Origin: Pseudochelatococcus lubricantis
GTDB taxonomy: Bacteria; Pseudomonadota; Alphaproteobacteria; Rhizobiales; Beijerinckiaceae
Length of the DNA stretch: 64,000 bases
Assembly: GCF_011762225.1 (NCBI RefSeq)
Contig: NZ_JAASQI010000004.1
Coordinates: 310,001-374,000, forward strand
Reading direction: 5' to 3'
The notes under the pieces: model-generated
Told to the model about the DNA's origin: nothing
Database searches by the model: none
The model's input: the letters and a program-made list of their open reading frames with translations, nothing else
Made by a program: the position numbers and the translations under genes
Shown here: piece by piece, positions 24,618-34,668 of the stretch
How the letters are laid out: every line of letters begins with the position of its first letter
Numbering within the stretch: the stretch's first letter is position 1

Positions 24618-25964
24618 TCACTCCCCGGCGCGTGGGACGGCCGGTGCGGGCTGCTCCGGAATAACGGGAACCGGCGCGCCGCCGAGCGCCGCCGCAAGCT
24701 TCTCGGGGTCAAGCTCGCGCTCCCAGCGCGCGACCACGATGCAGGCGACAGCATTGCCGACGAGGTTCGTCAGCGCCCGGCATTCGGACATGAAGCGGTC
24801 GACGCCCAGAATGAGCGCCATGCCGGCGACGGGAACCGCCGGCACCACGGACAGCGTGGCCGCCAGCGTGATGAAGCCCGCGCCCGTGATGCCTGCCGCA
24901 CCCTTGGAGCTGAGCATCGCCACGAGCAGCAGCAGGATCTGGTCGCTGAGCGAGAGCGGAATATCCATCGCCTGCGCGATGAAGAGGGCGGCGAGCGTCA
25001 TGTAGATGTTCGTGCCGTCCAGATTGAAGGAATAGCCGGTGGGGATGACGAGCCCCACGACGGAGCGCGTGCAGCCCGCCCGTTCGAGCTTTTCCATCAG
25101 CGTCGGCAGCGCGGCCTCCGACGAACTCGTGCCGAGCACGAGCAGCAGTTCTTCCCTGATGTAGCGGATGAGGGCGAGGATGGAGAAGCCGTTGTAGCGC
25201 GCCACCGCCCCGAGGACGACCAGCACGAACAGCAGCGAGGTCAGGTAGAAGGTGCCGACGAGCATCGCCAGATTGACGACCGACTCGATGCCGTACTTGC
25301 CGATGGTGAAGGCCATGGCGCCGAAGGCGCCGATGGGCGCGGCCTTCATCAGGAGCGATACCAGCCGGAAGATCGGGAAGGTCAGCGACTGCAGGAAGTG
25401 CAGCACCGGCTCGCCCTTCTTGCCGACCATGCCGAGCGCGATGCCGAACAGCACGGAGAAGAACAGCACCTGCAGGATGTCGCCAGACGCGAAGGCGCCG
25501 ACGATCGTCGAGGGAATGATGCCCATCAGGAAGCCGACGAGGCTCTGTTCATGGGCCTTCTCGGCATAGGTCGCGACGGCCTTGGCGTCGAGCGAGGCCG
25601 GATCGATGTGCATGCCGCTGCCGGGGTGGACGACGTTGGCGATGACCAGGCCGACGATGAGCGCCAGCGTCGAGAAGGTCAGGAAGTAGAGCATCGCCTT
25701 GCCCGCGACCCGGCCGACCTTCTGGAGGTCGGACATGCCCGCGATACCGGTCGAAACCGTGAGGAAGATCACCGGCGCGATGATCATCTTGACGAGCTTG
25801 ATGAACGCATCGCCGAACGGCTTCATCGCCGCGCCGATTTCGGGAGAGAAATGGCCCAGGGCGATGCCCACGGCGATGGCGACCAGAACCTGAACGTAGA
25901 GATGGCCGTAGAACGGAACTTTCGTCTTGCGCGCGGCCGGCGCGGCAATCTGGATCGGACTCAC
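24618..25964 (-). CDS. dctA: C4-dicarboxylate:cation symporter DctA
   Basis: A 448-residue sodium/proton-coupled importer of succinate, fumarate and malate in the inner membrane. Family signatures include the serine-rich hairpin [20 protein letters not shown], the substrate/cation-binding [15 protein letters not shown], and the second hairpin [19 protein letters not shown]. The start is a GTG at 25964 with AGGAGGAAA immediately upstream. Its position divergent to dctBD is the classical rhizobial arrangement, where DctD and sigma-54 induce dctA in response to dicarboxylates. A bidirectional hairpin follows the gene. Confidence 0.95.
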   Translation of the reverse strand: MSPIQIAAPAARKTKVPFYGHLYVQVLVAIAVGIALGHFSPEIGAAMKPFGDAFIKLVKMIIAPVIFLTVSTGIAGMSDLQKVGRVAGKAMLYFLTFSTLALIVGLVIANVVHPGSGMHIDPASLDAKAVATYAEKAHEQSLVGFLMGIIPSTIVGAFASGDILQVLFFSVLFGIALGMVGKKGEPVLHFLQSLTFPIFRLVSLLMKAAPIGAFGAMAFTIGKYGIESVVNLAMLVGTFYLTSLLFVLVVLGAVARYNGFSILALIRYIREELLLVLGTSSSEAALPTLMEKLERAGCTRSVVGLVIPTGYSFNLDGTNIYMTLAALFIAQAMDIPLSLSDQILLLLVAMLSSKGAAGITGAGFITLAATLSVVPAVPVAGMALILGVDRFMSECRALTNLVGNAVACIVVARWERELDPEKLAAALGGAPVPVIPEQPAPAVPRAGE

Positions 25965-26027
25965 AGATTTCCTCCTGTTTTATCTTGGGGTGACAGCGAC
26001 AGAAAGCTTGCCCTTCCTTCCAACCGG

Positions 26028-26043
26028 AGCAGAACGCTGTCCC
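26028..26043 (-). promoter_or_regulatory. Candidate sigma-54 promoter for dctA
   Basis: On the minus strand GGGACAG-n4-CTGC carries the invariant GG and GC dinucleotides 10 bp apart, about 65 bp ahead of the dctA GTG. The -24 element departs from TGGCACG, so this is a moderate match only. It is offered because DctD-activated dctA promoters are sigma-54 dependent in rhizobia. Confidence 0.35.
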
Positions 26044-26150
26044 TGCGTGGCACGGGAGGGCCAAAGCAAATTTCGCGCCACAAACAAAATGAGAATTATG
26101 TATCTGATAATGTTATATAATTTCTATAATCGCGATTATTCGCTTGCTAT

Positions 26151-26202
26151 TTGTGCGGAAAATCGCTCTCAGTAGATGTTCTATTGTCCGAGATTCCGCA
26201 CA
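26151..26202. promoter_or_regulatory. Inverted TGTGCGG/CCGCACA half-sites, possible DctD binding sites
   Basis: TTGTGCGG at 26151-26158 and CCGCACA at 26196-26202 are inverted copies separated by 37 bp, located about 190-240 bp upstream of dctA and just ahead of dctB. Paired dyads upstream of the sigma-54 promoter are typical DctD enhancer positions. The assignment is inferred from position and symmetry. Confidence 0.4.
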
Positions 26203-26208
26203 GTGCCC

Positions 26209-28134
26209 ATGGACAGCTCGCTCGTCACCTCGTTCCGGCAGGCGGCCCGCAGGCCGCTCGGCCTGCTGCGCGGCAGGCCGGGTTTCGTATGGGTCGTCTA
26301 CGCGGTGGCGGCGGCCCTGCTGCTCGCCGCCGCGCTGTCGGTCGGCGGCGAGCGGGGCCGTGCCCGCGCCTATGCCGCCCTCGGCGACCGGGCCCGCCAC
26401 ACGGCGGTGATCAACGCCGCCCTCCTGCGCACCGTGCTGGAGAAGCAGCGGTCCCTCCCCTTCGTGCTGACGCAGGACGCCGAGGTGCAGGCGGCGCTGG
26501 CCGACGAGAACCCCGCGCGGCTGCAGGCGCTCAATGTCAAATTCGAGACACTCGCGGAAGGCACGCGGGCATCCGTCATCTATCTCCTGAACAGGAGCGG
26601 CCTGACGCTCGCGGCGAGCAACTGGCGCACGCCCATCAGCTTTGTCGGCAACGATTACAGCTTCCGCCCCTATTTTCTCGACGCCCTCGGCCGGGGCGCG
26701 GCCGAGTATTACGCGCTCGGCACGGCCAGCCGCGTGCCCGGCCTCTACATCACCCGCCGGATCGAGGGGCCTGGCGGTGTGACGGGCGTCGTCGTCGTCA
26801 AGGTGCAGTTCGATCAGGTGGAGGAGGACTGGCGCAACGCGCCCGAGATATCCTACGTCAGCGACGCGCATGACGTGGTCGTGGTTTCCCGGGTTCCCGA
26901 GTGGCGCTTCCGGACGATCGCCACGATTGCGGAGAGCGACAAGCAGGCGCTGCGCAAGAGCCTGCAGTTCGGCGATGCGCCGCTGACGCCGGTGCCGGTC
27001 ACACCGGTCGTCGCCGCCGGAACGCCGGACATCGTTACCGCGCTGCTGCCGGGTGCGGCGGCGCCGTCGCGATTCCTGCGGACCCGCGTTCCCGTGCCCT
27101 CCACGCAATGGACGCTGCACCTGCTCGCCGCCGTGGACCGGGAGGCGAAGGCCGCCGCCTACGAAGGACGCCTGACCGCGACCGCCCTCGTCGCCCCGCT
27201 GCTGGCGGCGGCGGGCTGGCTCGTGCACCGCCACAACCGCAACCAGCGGCGCGCCGCCGAGAGCGAGGCGGCGCGGGCCGAGCTGGAACGGCGCGTCCGC
27301 GACCGCACGCGCGAACTCAGCACGGCCAACGAAAGGCTCCAATCGGAGGTGCTGCAGCGGCAGGAGGCCGTCACCCGCCTGCAGGAGATGCGGGAAGAAC
27401 TGGCGCAGGCCAACCGGCTCGCCATCCTCGGGCAGGTGTCGGCCGGCATCGCGCACGACATCAACCAGCCGACCGCCGCCATCCGCAGCTATGCCGACAA
27501 TGCGCAAGTCCTGCTGCAGCGCAACAGGAACGAGGCCGTGCGGGAGAACCTCGCCGCCATCGCCTCGCTGACGCAGCGCATCAGCACCATCATGGAGGAC
27601 CTGCGTGCCTTCGCGCGCCGGCGCACCGGCGGCCTGGAGGCGACCGCCGTCACGCAATCCATCGAGGGCGCGCTGCTGCTGCTGCACAACCGGTTGCGGC
27701 AACAGGGCGTGGAGATGGTGTGCAACATGCCGCCACAGGAGGTGAAGGTCGTCGGCAACCGCATCCGGCTGGAGCAGGTGCTCGTCAACCTGATGCAGAA
27801 CGCCATCGAGGCAATGGAAGGCAGGCCGGGAAGCCGGCTGGAGCTGGACTGGCGCACGCAGGAGAACGAGGTGCTGCTAAGCGTCCGCGACAACGGCCCG
27901 GGCATCCCCGACGAGGTCATGCAGCGCCTGTTCACCCCCTTCACCACGACCAAGCAGGGCGGGCTCGGCCTTGGCCACGTCATCTGCAACGACATCGTCA
28001 CCGCCTTCGGCGGTTCTCTCGATGTCGAGAGTTCCCCCGAGCGGGGAACGTGTTTCACCATTCATCTCAAGCGTATCGAAGATGCCGAGAGCGCGCGGGA
28101 GCAGAGCGGACGGACAGACCATGAGCCGGAGTGA
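26209..28134 (+). CDS. dctB: C4-dicarboxylate sensor histidine kinase DctB
   Basis: A 641-residue inner-membrane sensor kinase. It has a transmembrane helix at about residues 26-46, a periplasmic double-PDC/Cache-like sensor (about 50-320, with [20 protein letters not shown]), a second helix (about 325-345), a coiled coil (about 350-405), the His kinase dimerisation box [14 protein letters not shown] with His416, and an ATPase domain with N, G1 and G2 boxes ([26 protein letters not shown]). The ATG at 26209 is preferred over 26176 because the intervening eleven codons are rare and non-coding in character. It overlaps dctD by 14 bp. Confidence 0.92.
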   Translation: MDSSLVTSFRQAARRPLGLLRGRPGFVWVVYAVAAALLLAAALSVGGERGRARAYAALGDRARHTAVINAALLRTVLEKQRSLPFVLTQDAEVQAALADENPARLQALNVKFETLAEGTRASVIYLLNRSGLTLAASNWRTPISFVGNDYSFRPYFLDALGRGAAEYYALGTASRVPGLYITRRIEGPGGVTGVVVVKVQFDQVEEDWRNAPEISYVSDAHDVVVVSRVPEWRFRTIATIAESDKQALRKSLQFGDAPLTPVPVTPVVAAGTPDIVTALLPGAAAPSRFLRTRVPVPSTQWTLHLLAAVDREAKAAAYEGRLTATALVAPLLAAAGWLVHRHNRNQRRAAESEAARAELERRVRDRTRELSTANERLQSEVLQRQEAVTRLQEMREELAQANRLAILGQVSAGIAHDINQPTAAIRSYADNAQVLLQRNRNEAVRENLAAIASLTQRISTIMEDLRAFARRRTGGLEATAVTQSIEGALLLLHNRLRQQGVEMVCNMPPQEVKVVGNRIRLEQVLVNLMQNAIEAMEGRPGSRLELDWRTQENEVLLSVRDNGPGIPDEVMQRLFTPFTTTKQGGLGLGHVICNDIVTAFGGSLDVESSPERGTCFTIHLKRIEDAESAREQSGRTDHEPE

Positions 28135-29482
28135 CGCGGAAGCGGGCGAGCGGATCGACGTGGCTTTCGTCGACGACGACGCCGAGGTGAGGCGGGCGAA
28201 CGTGCAGACGCTCGAACTGGCGGGGCTGGACGTCCGGCCGTTCGAGACGGGCGCGCAGCTGGTGGCAGCCATCGACGCCGGCTTTCCCGGCGCCGTCGTC
28301 ACCGATGTCCGCATGCCGGGCATGGACGGCTTCCAGCTGTTCCGCCGCCTGCGCGAGATCGACGCCGATATCCCGGTCATCCTGATTACCGGCCATGGCG
28401 ACATCGATATGGCGGTGGAGGCCATGCACAAGGGCGCCTACGACTTCATCGCCAAGCCTTATTCCGCCGACCGTCTCGTGCAGAGCGTGCAGCGCGCGGT
28501 GGAGAAACGTCGGCTGGTGCTCGAAAACCGGCGGCTGCGCGACGCCGCCGCCCACGCGCAGGAGGACGTGCCGCTGATCGGCCAGACACCCGTCATGGAG
28601 CGGTTGCGCCAGACGCTGCGCCAGATCGCCATCGCCGATGTCGACGTCCTCGTCAACGGCGAAACGGGCAGCGGCAAGGAAGTGGCGGCGGAACTGCTGC
28701 ACCGCTGGAGCCGCCGGCGCGAGGGGCGCTTCGTCGCCCTCAACTGCGGCGCGCTGCCCGAAAACGTCATCGAGAGCGAACTCTTCGGCCACGAGGCAGG
28801 CGCCTTCACCGGCGCGCTGAAGAAGCGCATCGGCCACGTCGAGTATTCCAGCGGCGGGACGCTGTTCCTCGACGAAATCGAGAGCATGCCCCTCGCCGCG
28901 CAGGCGAAGCTGCTGCGCGTGCTCGAAAAGCGGGAGGTCGTGCCGCTCGGCGGCAACGAAAGCCGCCAGCTCGACCTGCGCGTGATCGCGGCCGCCAAGA
29001 TCGATCTCGGCGATCCCGCCGTCCGCGGCGATTTTCGGGAAGATCTCTATTTCCGGCTCAACGTCGTCAGCGTGACCATCCCGCCGCTGCGCGAGCGGCG
29101 CGACGACATCCCGCTGCTCTTCGTGCACTTCCTCAACCGGGCCGCCGCGCGCTTCGGGATCGAGCCGCCCGACGTGACGCCGGCATTGCGGGAGTTTCTG
29201 AGCACGCATCCCTGGCCCGGCAATGTGCGGGAACTCGCCCACGCCGCCGAACGGCACGCGCTCGGGCTGCTCGACGTCCCAGCGTGGCGGGACGAGGCGG
29301 AAAGCGACGAGAAGTTCAGCCTGCCCCGCCAGATGGAGCTTTACGAGGCCGAGCTTATCCGCAAGGCGCTCAAGGAGAGCAAGGGCAACGCGAAGGCTGC
29401 CATCGACGCGCTCGGCATCCCGCGCAAGACATTCTACGACAAGCTGCAGCGCCACGGGCTGGTGAGAAGCGACTTCGTCTAG
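28121..29482 (+). CDS. dctD: Sigma-54-dependent response regulator DctD
   Basis: A 453-residue NtrC-family activator. The receiver domain covers residues about 13-125, with the phospho-acceptor Asp62 in [12 protein letters not shown]. The AAA+ domain (about 145-380) has Walker A GETGSGKE, the sigma-54-contacting GAFTGA at 227-232 and Walker [11 protein letters not shown] Fis-type helix-turn-helix ends the protein ([20 protein letters not shown]). Phosphorylated by DctB, it activates the sigma-54 promoter of dctA. The start lies inside dctB. The stop codon TAG is immediately followed by a perfect 15-bp hairpin. Confidence 0.95.
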   Translation: MSRSDAEAGERIDVAFVDDDAEVRRANVQTLELAGLDVRPFETGAQLVAAIDAGFPGAVVTDVRMPGMDGFQLFRRLREIDADIPVILITGHGDIDMAVEAMHKGAYDFIAKPYSADRLVQSVQRAVEKRRLVLENRRLRDAAAHAQEDVPLIGQTPVMERLRQTLRQIAIADVDVLVNGETGSGKEVAAELLHRWSRRREGRFVALNCGALPENVIESELFGHEAGAFTGALKKRIGHVEYSSGGTLFLDEIESMPLAAQAKLLRVLEKREVVPLGGNESRQLDLRVIAAAKIDLGDPAVRGDFREDLYFRLNVVSVTIPPLRERRDDIPLLFVHFLNRAAARFGIEPPDVTPALREFLSTHPWPGNVRELAHAAERHALGLLDVPAWRDEAESDEKFSLPRQMELYEAELIRKALKESKGNAKAAIDALGIPRKTFYDKLQRHGLVRSDFV

Positions 29483-29517
29483 AATCTGTCCTGTTTACGT
29501 TGAAACAGGACAGATTC
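29482..29517. repeat. Mosaic palindromic element, module 1 (dctD 3' end)
   Basis: A perfect 15-bp stem (29482-29496 and 29503-29517) has the 6-nt loop ACGTTG. It begins on the last base of the dctD stop codon and sits between convergent genes, so it can terminate or stabilise the dctD transcript. A 24-nt core (29488-29511) recurs at 62426-62449 with the same loop. Confidence 0.8.
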
Positions 29518-29561
29518 CAGTGACCATGGACAAGGGCCTGAACGAGATCAAGCTGCCCGGT

Positions 29562-30494
29562 TCAGGGCGCCTCCAGCACGGCGCGGCACTGCGGCGGCAG
29601 GTCGGCGAGCCGCAGCGGCGGAGGCGGCGGCGTCTGCTTCTTGGGCCGGCGCGCCTCTTCCGAGAACCACCAGGCGAGTTCCTTGCCGCACCCGTCGTCG
29701 GCCGGCGGCGGGTCCTGGTTACGGCAGGCGGCGCTGCCGCGCGGGCAGGCGAGCCGGATGTGGAAATGGTAGTTGTGGCCCGGCGCCGGCCGAACCTTCG
29801 ACAGCCAGCGACGATCGCCGTCCGCCTCGCGGCAGAGCGCCTTCTTGATGGCCGGGTTGACAAACAGGCGCGCCACCTCCGGCCGCCCCGCCACGTAGCG
29901 CAGCAGCCTGTGATGGGCGGCGGTCCAGCGGCCGGGGTCGATGTCGTTCCAGTCACCGGCGACGACATTGGTCGCGGACAGATTGTCCCGCTCGCTGACG
30001 GCGAGGCGGCGCGAGGGCGCCGGCGTGAGCCAGATATCGGCATCGATGCCGATCTGGTGCGAGGCGTGGCCCGTCAGCATGGGGCCGCCGCGCGGCTGGC
30101 CGATATCGCCGACGAGCAGGCCCGGCCAGCCGGCAGCAGCCGGCGCACCCGCCGCGATCTTCTCGATGAAGGTGATCAGGGAAGGATGCCCGAAGGCGCG
30201 GTTACGCGAGGGCCGCATCACCTGCCACGTCGCTCCGTCGGCGGGCAGCTCGACGGCACCGGCGACGCATCCCTTCGAGTAAAACCCGTAGACCTGCGCC
30301 GGACCGCCCGAGGGTGTTTCCACCTGCCCGAACAGCCGCCGCGCGGCATCGCCGGGCAGCGTTTTCAGAACCGCCTGCCGGCGGGCTGCCTCCTGCCGGG
30401 CATTGTCCTGCGCCATGGCGGGCGAGAGTAAGCCGCCGGCGGTGACAGCGGCCGACAGGAGAATGCTGAACAGAAAGGTGCTGCTTGGACGCAT
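29562..30494 (-). CDS. mepA: Penicillin-insensitive murein endopeptidase MepA
   Basis: A 310-residue periplasmic LAS-family metallopeptidase that cuts D-Ala-mDAP cross-links in peptidoglycan. The signal peptide is residues 1-28 (LSPAMA|Q). The zinc and catalytic motifs are GHASHQIGIDADIW (His...Asp) and HNYHFHIRL near the C-terminal third, with MepA-specific cysteines in GFYSKGCVAGAVELP and LACPRGSAAC. The C-terminus has a proline tract before LRLADLPPQCRAVL. A GC-rich hairpin precedes it, so it is probably transcribed separately from the large gene upstream. Confidence 0.93.
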   Translation of the reverse strand: MRPSSTFLFSILLSAAVTAGGLLSPAMAQDNARQEAARRQAVLKTLPGDAARRLFGQVETPSGGPAQVYGFYSKGCVAGAVELPADGATWQVMRPSRNRAFGHPSLITFIEKIAAGAPAAAGWPGLLVGDIGQPRGGPMLTGHASHQIGIDADIWLTPAPSRRLAVSERDNLSATNVVAGDWNDIDPGRWTAAHHRLLRYVAGRPEVARLFVNPAIKKALCREADGDRRWLSKVRPAPGHNYHFHIRLACPRGSAACRNQDPPPADDGCGKELAWWFSEEARRPKKQTPPPPPLRLADLPPQCRAVLEAP

Positions 30495-30591
30495 CGGAGA
30501 CGAAGCCCATGGATCGATGGCATTGCCGCAACTCTGGCAGCATCGCCGCCCGCACGCAACGGCCCATGCCGCAACGCATGTGGAAGACGGT

Positions 30592-30628
30592 GCGGGGCGG
30601 CATCCGTTCCAGCCGGATGCCGCCCCGC
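30592..30628. terminator. Perfect 15-bp GC-rich hairpin
   Basis: GCGGGGCGGCATCCG (30592-30606) pairs exactly with 30614-30628 around a 7-nt loop, between the end of the RTX nuclease gene (30663) and the start of mepA (30494). No T-tract follows on the minus strand, so it may act as a Rho-assisted terminator or mRNA stabiliser. Confidence 0.65.
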
Positions 30629-30662
30629 GGTTATGCGATCAGGACGTTCGGATCGCCTTCGA

Positions 30663-33600
30663 TCAGGCGTAGAAAACCGACTGCGCCGACAGATCGAGGC
30701 CGATGAGCAGCGGATCGTGGTCCGACGTCGCGAACACGTCGTCGTTGTAGAAGCGCGGGTCCTTGTACTGGCTGGAATAGCTCAGCAGGTCGGGCTCCTG
30801 CGCGTTGATGTGCCACTCGGTCACGCCCGTCACCTGCCCGGCGAGGGAGCTGTTCGCCAGCCCCTGATCCAGCGTGCCGCGCTGGCCGTTGAACAGGTAG
30901 CTGAAGGCCTGATCCTGCCCGATGAAGGCGTCGATCAGATCCGTGAAGCCGGCGTTCCGCAGCGCGGTGACCGGATCTTCCTTCGCGTAGGAGTTGAGAT
31001 CGCCGATGATGAGCGCGTCCGGATCGACGATGCCGTGCTTCGCGAAGTAACCGTCCGGGTTGGTGATATCGAGCCACTCGGCGAGCTGGTGGGCGGTTTC
31101 GGTGCGGGTGGCGTTGAAGGCGCCCTGTCCGTCGCCCTTGTCGGCATCGGCGCCGGTGCCGGTGCCGCTCTTCGACTTGAAGTGGTTAACGGCGACCGTG
31201 AACTGCTCACCCGTGCCGACTTCCTCGAAGGTGGCGGTGACGGCGGGGCGGGTGCTCTGCTGGCCGCCTTCGTCGAAGGTGTAGATGTCGCTCGCCACGA
31301 CGCTGACCTCGTTCGTCTTGTAGATGAGGCCGGTGGTGATGGCGTCGGTGCCGATGAAGCCATCGGAGCCCTGCGCGGTCGGGTTGACGAAGGCGTAGGT
31401 CGTACCGGCCGGCGCCTTCGCGTTGAGGCCGTTGACCAGCGCGACGATGGCCGAGTCGCTGTCGAAGCCGTTGTTCTCCAGCTCCTGCAGACCGAAGACG
31501 CTGGCGTCGATCTTCAGCATCGCCTCGACGATCTTGTCGAGCTGGCGCTGCAGGTCGCCTTCGGTCGTCGCGCCGCGCGGCGTGAGGTTGTTCGGGCCGG
31601 AGCCGTTGCCGGAACCGTTGTTGAGCGTGGTGAAGAAGTTCAGCAGGTTGAAGCTCGACACCGTCAGCCTGCCGCCGACGTCCTCCGGCGTTTGCTCGCG
31701 GGCGCCGCCGTTGGTGGCTTCATCGATCGGCAGGGTGCCATTCACCAGCAGCTTGAACTCATCGAAGCTGTAGGTGAGCACGCCGGACACGGAACCGGTC
31801 AGTTCCGCGCCCACGCGCAGCGTGGGACCGTTTTCGGTGAACGTATCACCGGCATCGATGTAACCGTTGCCGTTGTCGCCGGTGCTGGCCGGCGCGTACG
31901 GGAAGTGCGTGGGGTTCTGGGCGGAGTTGCCGTCGTCGATCTTGAAGCGGTTGTTGGCGTTGTCCTGCTGCAGCGCCTTGATCTCGTCGAGCTGCGTGTT
32001 GGGGTCGTAGATCTGCGTCGGCTGCACCTGCCCGCCGGCGGAGACGACGATCTCGCCGTAACGGTCGAAATCGTAGTTCTCGATGATGGTGAGCGGCTCG
32101 CTCGTGCCGGTTTTCAGCGTGACCGCCATGCCCTCGTACTGTTCGAGGTCGGCGACGAAATCGGGCGACAGCTCGATGACCGCCGGGGTCGGCTGGGCAT
32201 TGTGCTGCGAGAGCGTGACGATCTTCGTCACGTCCTTGATCTGGGTCAGGTTGTAGTACTCGGCGACCGTGCCGGAAACATCGATGTGATCGCCGACGGC
32301 GACGCCGGACGCGGAGCCGGTGTAGACGAAGATGCCTTCCGACGTGCGCACGTCGGCATCCGCGTCGGAGTCCTCCTCCTGAAGGAAGAAGCCGTCGCCG
32401 GTCGTGTAGGTCACAATGGCGGAGACGAGCACGTACTTGCCTTCATAGGTGCTGGCGGTCGCGGTGCCCTGGATCTGCGAGATCAGCAGCGACTGCGGTT
32501 CGCCCGGGTTGGGCTCACCGCCGTTGCCGTCGTTGGCCGCGCCCTTCGTGGCCTCCTTCGGGCCGGTCCAGTCCGTAGGGCCGTCGCCCGTGCGCTGCAG
32601 CGACTGGCCGACCGGCGTGCTGGAACCTTCCTGAACGCCGATATCGGTCGATGTCTGCCCGTTGGCGGTGCCGTCCGTCGCGGTGAGCGTGCCTTCGTAG
32701 GACAGGAACTCGATCACCTTGCCGCCGCGCGACAGCGCGAAACCGTCCGGCGAGCCGTTCTGGATGCCATCGGCGGGCAGGCTCCAGACGTAGTAGTCGT
32801 AGGTGCCGTCAGTGGTCTTGGTAAGAGCCGCAACGGACGTCGAACCGTAAACGCGGCCGTTGGCGCCGTTGTAAAGCTCGACTGTCAGGTCCGACACGCT
32901 CTCGCCCGCCGCGACGCGGATCTCGATGAACTCGCCCGTGTCCGAGCCGGCGTTGTCGTAGTGCACTTCGTTGATGCGGGGCGCGATCTGAGGCGCGACG
33001 CCGTCATTCGAGGTGCCCTTGGTGCTCTCCGTCGGACCGGTCCAGTCCGTCGGGCCATCGCCCGTGCGCTGCAGCGACTGGCCGACCGGCGTGTTGGATG
33101 CTTCCTCGACCCCGATGTCGATCGAGGTCAGGCCGTTGGCGATGCCGTTCACGGCCTTGAAGCTGCCCTCGTAGGACAGGAACTCGATCACCTGGTTGCC
33201 GCGCGACAGAGCGAAACCGTCCGGCGAGCCGTTCTGGATGCCGTTGGCCGGCAGCGACCAGACATAATAGTCATACGTGCCGTCGGTGGTCTTCGTCAGG
33301 CTCGCGACCGAGGCCGAATCGTAGACCTTACCGTCGTTGCCGTTGTAAAGCTCGATCGTCAGGTTCGACACGCTCTCGCCCGCCGCAACGCGGATCTCGA
33401 TGAATTCGCCCGTATCCGTGCCGGCGTTGTCATAGTGCACCTCGTTGATGCGGGGCGCGATCTGCGGGGCGACGGCGTCGTCGACGCCGTTGATGGTAAC
33501 GGTGATCTGCTGCGCGGTGCCGTCCTCGGTCAGCACCGTAAAGGTGTCGGTCAGGCTCTCGCCGTCGTCCAGCGCGTCCACGGCGGCGTTGGCGTTGTCG

Positions 33601-34520
33601 AGCGTGTAGGTCCACTTGCCGTCCGCGGTGATGCTGTAGGCGCCGTAGCCGGCGGCGCTCGCCCGGCCGGCGACAGCCTGGAAGCCGCTGCCGTTGTCGA
33701 CGTCGTTGGAGGTCAGCTGGCCCGACGCCGAGGGCGTGCCGGGGTTGACGGGCGACGCCTCGGTCACCGTGCCGGCGAGATCGCCCGTCACGACAGCCGC
33801 GTCGTTCGCGCCATGGACGGTCACCGTCACGGTCGCGGTGTCGATGCCGCCCTTGCCGTCATCGACGGTGTAGGTAAAGGTATCCGTCGCGGTCTGGCCG
33901 ACGTTGAGATACTGGAAGACGTTGCCGGGGTTGTACGTGACGACGCCGCCGACGAGCGTCACGGCGGCGCCCGCCGCGCTCTGCGACGAGACGGCGGTGA
34001 CGGAGAGCTTGTCGCCCTCGTAGTCCCAGTCGTTGGCGAGCAGCGTGGCCGCCTGGATGGTGAGCGCGCTGTCCTCGCCGGTCGCACCCACGTCGTCGCG
34101 CGCCAGCACGGCGTTGTTGCGGCCGTCGAGATAGAGCGTGTAGTCGTCCGCGTCGAAGCGCAGCGCCTCGACGTTCTGGAGCGTGTCCTGATCGCCGTTG
34201 GCGAGATCGGTGACGATGTAGCGGCGCGCGAACAGGAAGGGCTGGCGGCCGAGGGCGATGGTGTAGTCGGCGACATGGCCGCTATAATAGGCGATGTCGA
34301 AGCCGCCGCCGCCGTCGATCGTGTCGCTGCCCGCGCCGCCGTCGATGATGTCGTTGCCCTGACCGGCGGAAATAATGTCGTTGCCTTCCATCCCGCTGAT
34401 AGCGTCGTCACCGCCGAAGCCGTATATCCGATCGTTGCGCCAGCTACCCGTGAGGACATTGGAGCCGGCGTCGCCGAAACGGAATGCCGGGAAAAACGAG
34501 ATAAACGAAGAGAACGACAT
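30663..34520 (-). CDS. Large RTX/ExeM-type extracellular endonuclease with duplicated lamin-tail domains
   Basis: A 1285-residue secreted protein. In order it shows an N-terminal RTX calcium-binding block (about residues 18-75: GGDDAIS, GNDIIDGGAGSDTI), a cadherin/Ig-like region (about 145-235), a VCBS-type repeat (about 245-345), two tandem lamin-tail domains (about 350-495 and 507-660, each opening APQIAPRINEVHYDNAG), an OB-fold region (about 685-800), and a C-terminal endonuclease/exonuclease/phosphatase nuclease (about 930-1280) with LQELENNG, VAVNHFKSK, IIGDLNSY and SDHDPLLIGL. No Sec signal is visible, so type I secretion is likely. ATG 34520 has AAGG at good distance; the TTG at 34547 was rejected. 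DNase activity is the family function. Confidence 0.85.
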   Translation of the reverse strand: MSFSSFISFFPAFRFGDAGSNVLTGSWRNDRIYGFGGDDAISGMEGNDIISAGQGNDIIDGGAGSDTIDGGGGFDIAYYSGHVADYTIALGRQPFLFARRYIVTDLANGDQDTLQNVEALRFDADDYTLYLDGRNNAVLARDDVGATGEDSALTIQAATLLANDWDYEGDKLSVTAVSSQSAAGAAVTLVGGVVTYNPGNVFQYLNVGQTATDTFTYTVDDGKGGIDTATVTVTVHGANDAAVVTGDLAGTVTEASPVNPGTPSASGQLTSNDVDNGSGFQAVAGRASAAGYGAYSITADGKWTYTLDNANAAVDALDDGESLTDTFTVLTEDGTAQQITVTINGVDDAVAPQIAPRINEVHYDNAGTDTGEFIEIRVAAGESVSNLTIELYNGNDGKVYDSASVASLTKTTDGTYDYYVWSLPANGIQNGSPDGFALSRGNQVIEFLSYEGSFKAVNGIANGLTSIDIGVEEASNTPVGQSLQRTGDGPTDWTGPTESTKGTSNDGVAPQIAPRINEVHYDNAGSDTGEFIEIRVAAGESVSDLTVELYNGANGRVYGSTSVAALTKTTDGTYDYYVWSLPADGIQNGSPDGFALSRGGKVIEFLSYEGTLTATDGTANGQTSTDIGVQEGSSTPVGQSLQRTGDGPTDWTGPKEATKGAANDGNGGEPNPGEPQSLLISQIQGTATASTYEGKYVLVSAIVTYTTGDGFFLQEEDSDADADVRTSEGIFVYTGSASGVAVGDHIDVSGTVAEYYNLTQIKDVTKIVTLSQHNAQPTPAVIELSPDFVADLEQYEGMAVTLKTGTSEPLTIIENYDFDRYGEIVVSAGGQVQPTQIYDPNTQLDEIKALQQDNANNRFKIDDGNSAQNPTHFPYAPASTGDNGNGYIDAGDTFTENGPTLRVGAELTGSVSGVLTYSFDEFKLLVNGTLPIDEATNGGAREQTPEDVGGRLTVSSFNLLNFFTTLNNGSGNGSGPNNLTPRGATTEGDLQRQLDKIVEAMLKIDASVFGLQELENNGFDSDSAIVALVNGLNAKAPAGTTYAFVNPTAQGSDGFIGTDAITTGLIYKTNEVSVVASDIYTFDEGGQQSTRPAVTATFEEVGTGEQFTVAVNHFKSKSGTGTGADADKGDGQGAFNATRTETAHQLAEWLDITNPDGYFAKHGIVDPDALIIGDLNSYAKEDPVTALRNAGFTDLIDAFIGQDQAFSYLFNGQRGTLDQGLANSSLAGQVTGVTEWHINAQEPDLLSYSSQYKDPRFYNDDVFATSDHDPLLIGLDLSAQSVFYA

Positions 34521-34668
34521 ATCGCTAACCTTATTTTGAGAAGGCAATAGCGGGGGATTCCCCCGAAGGTGAGTCGGGAGTCACTAGCATGCGTCGGTGA
34601 CAACAGGTTAACTGTCGGTCATGAATGCCGGCTGCTTGTTGCGGGAAAGTGCGCAGCCGGCAACGGCA

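Noticed and set aside
26048-26063. TGGCACG on the plus strand near dctB, resembling a sigma-54 -24 element
   Set aside because: The required GC is absent 10 bp after the GG, so it cannot be a sigma-54 promoter as read.
30633-34550. 1305-codon open frame on the plus strand opposite the RTX nuclease
   Set aside because: It is a mirror of the GC-rich, Asp/Gly/Thr-rich coding strand; it has no ribosome-binding site or family match, and the minus-strand protein has clear domains throughout.
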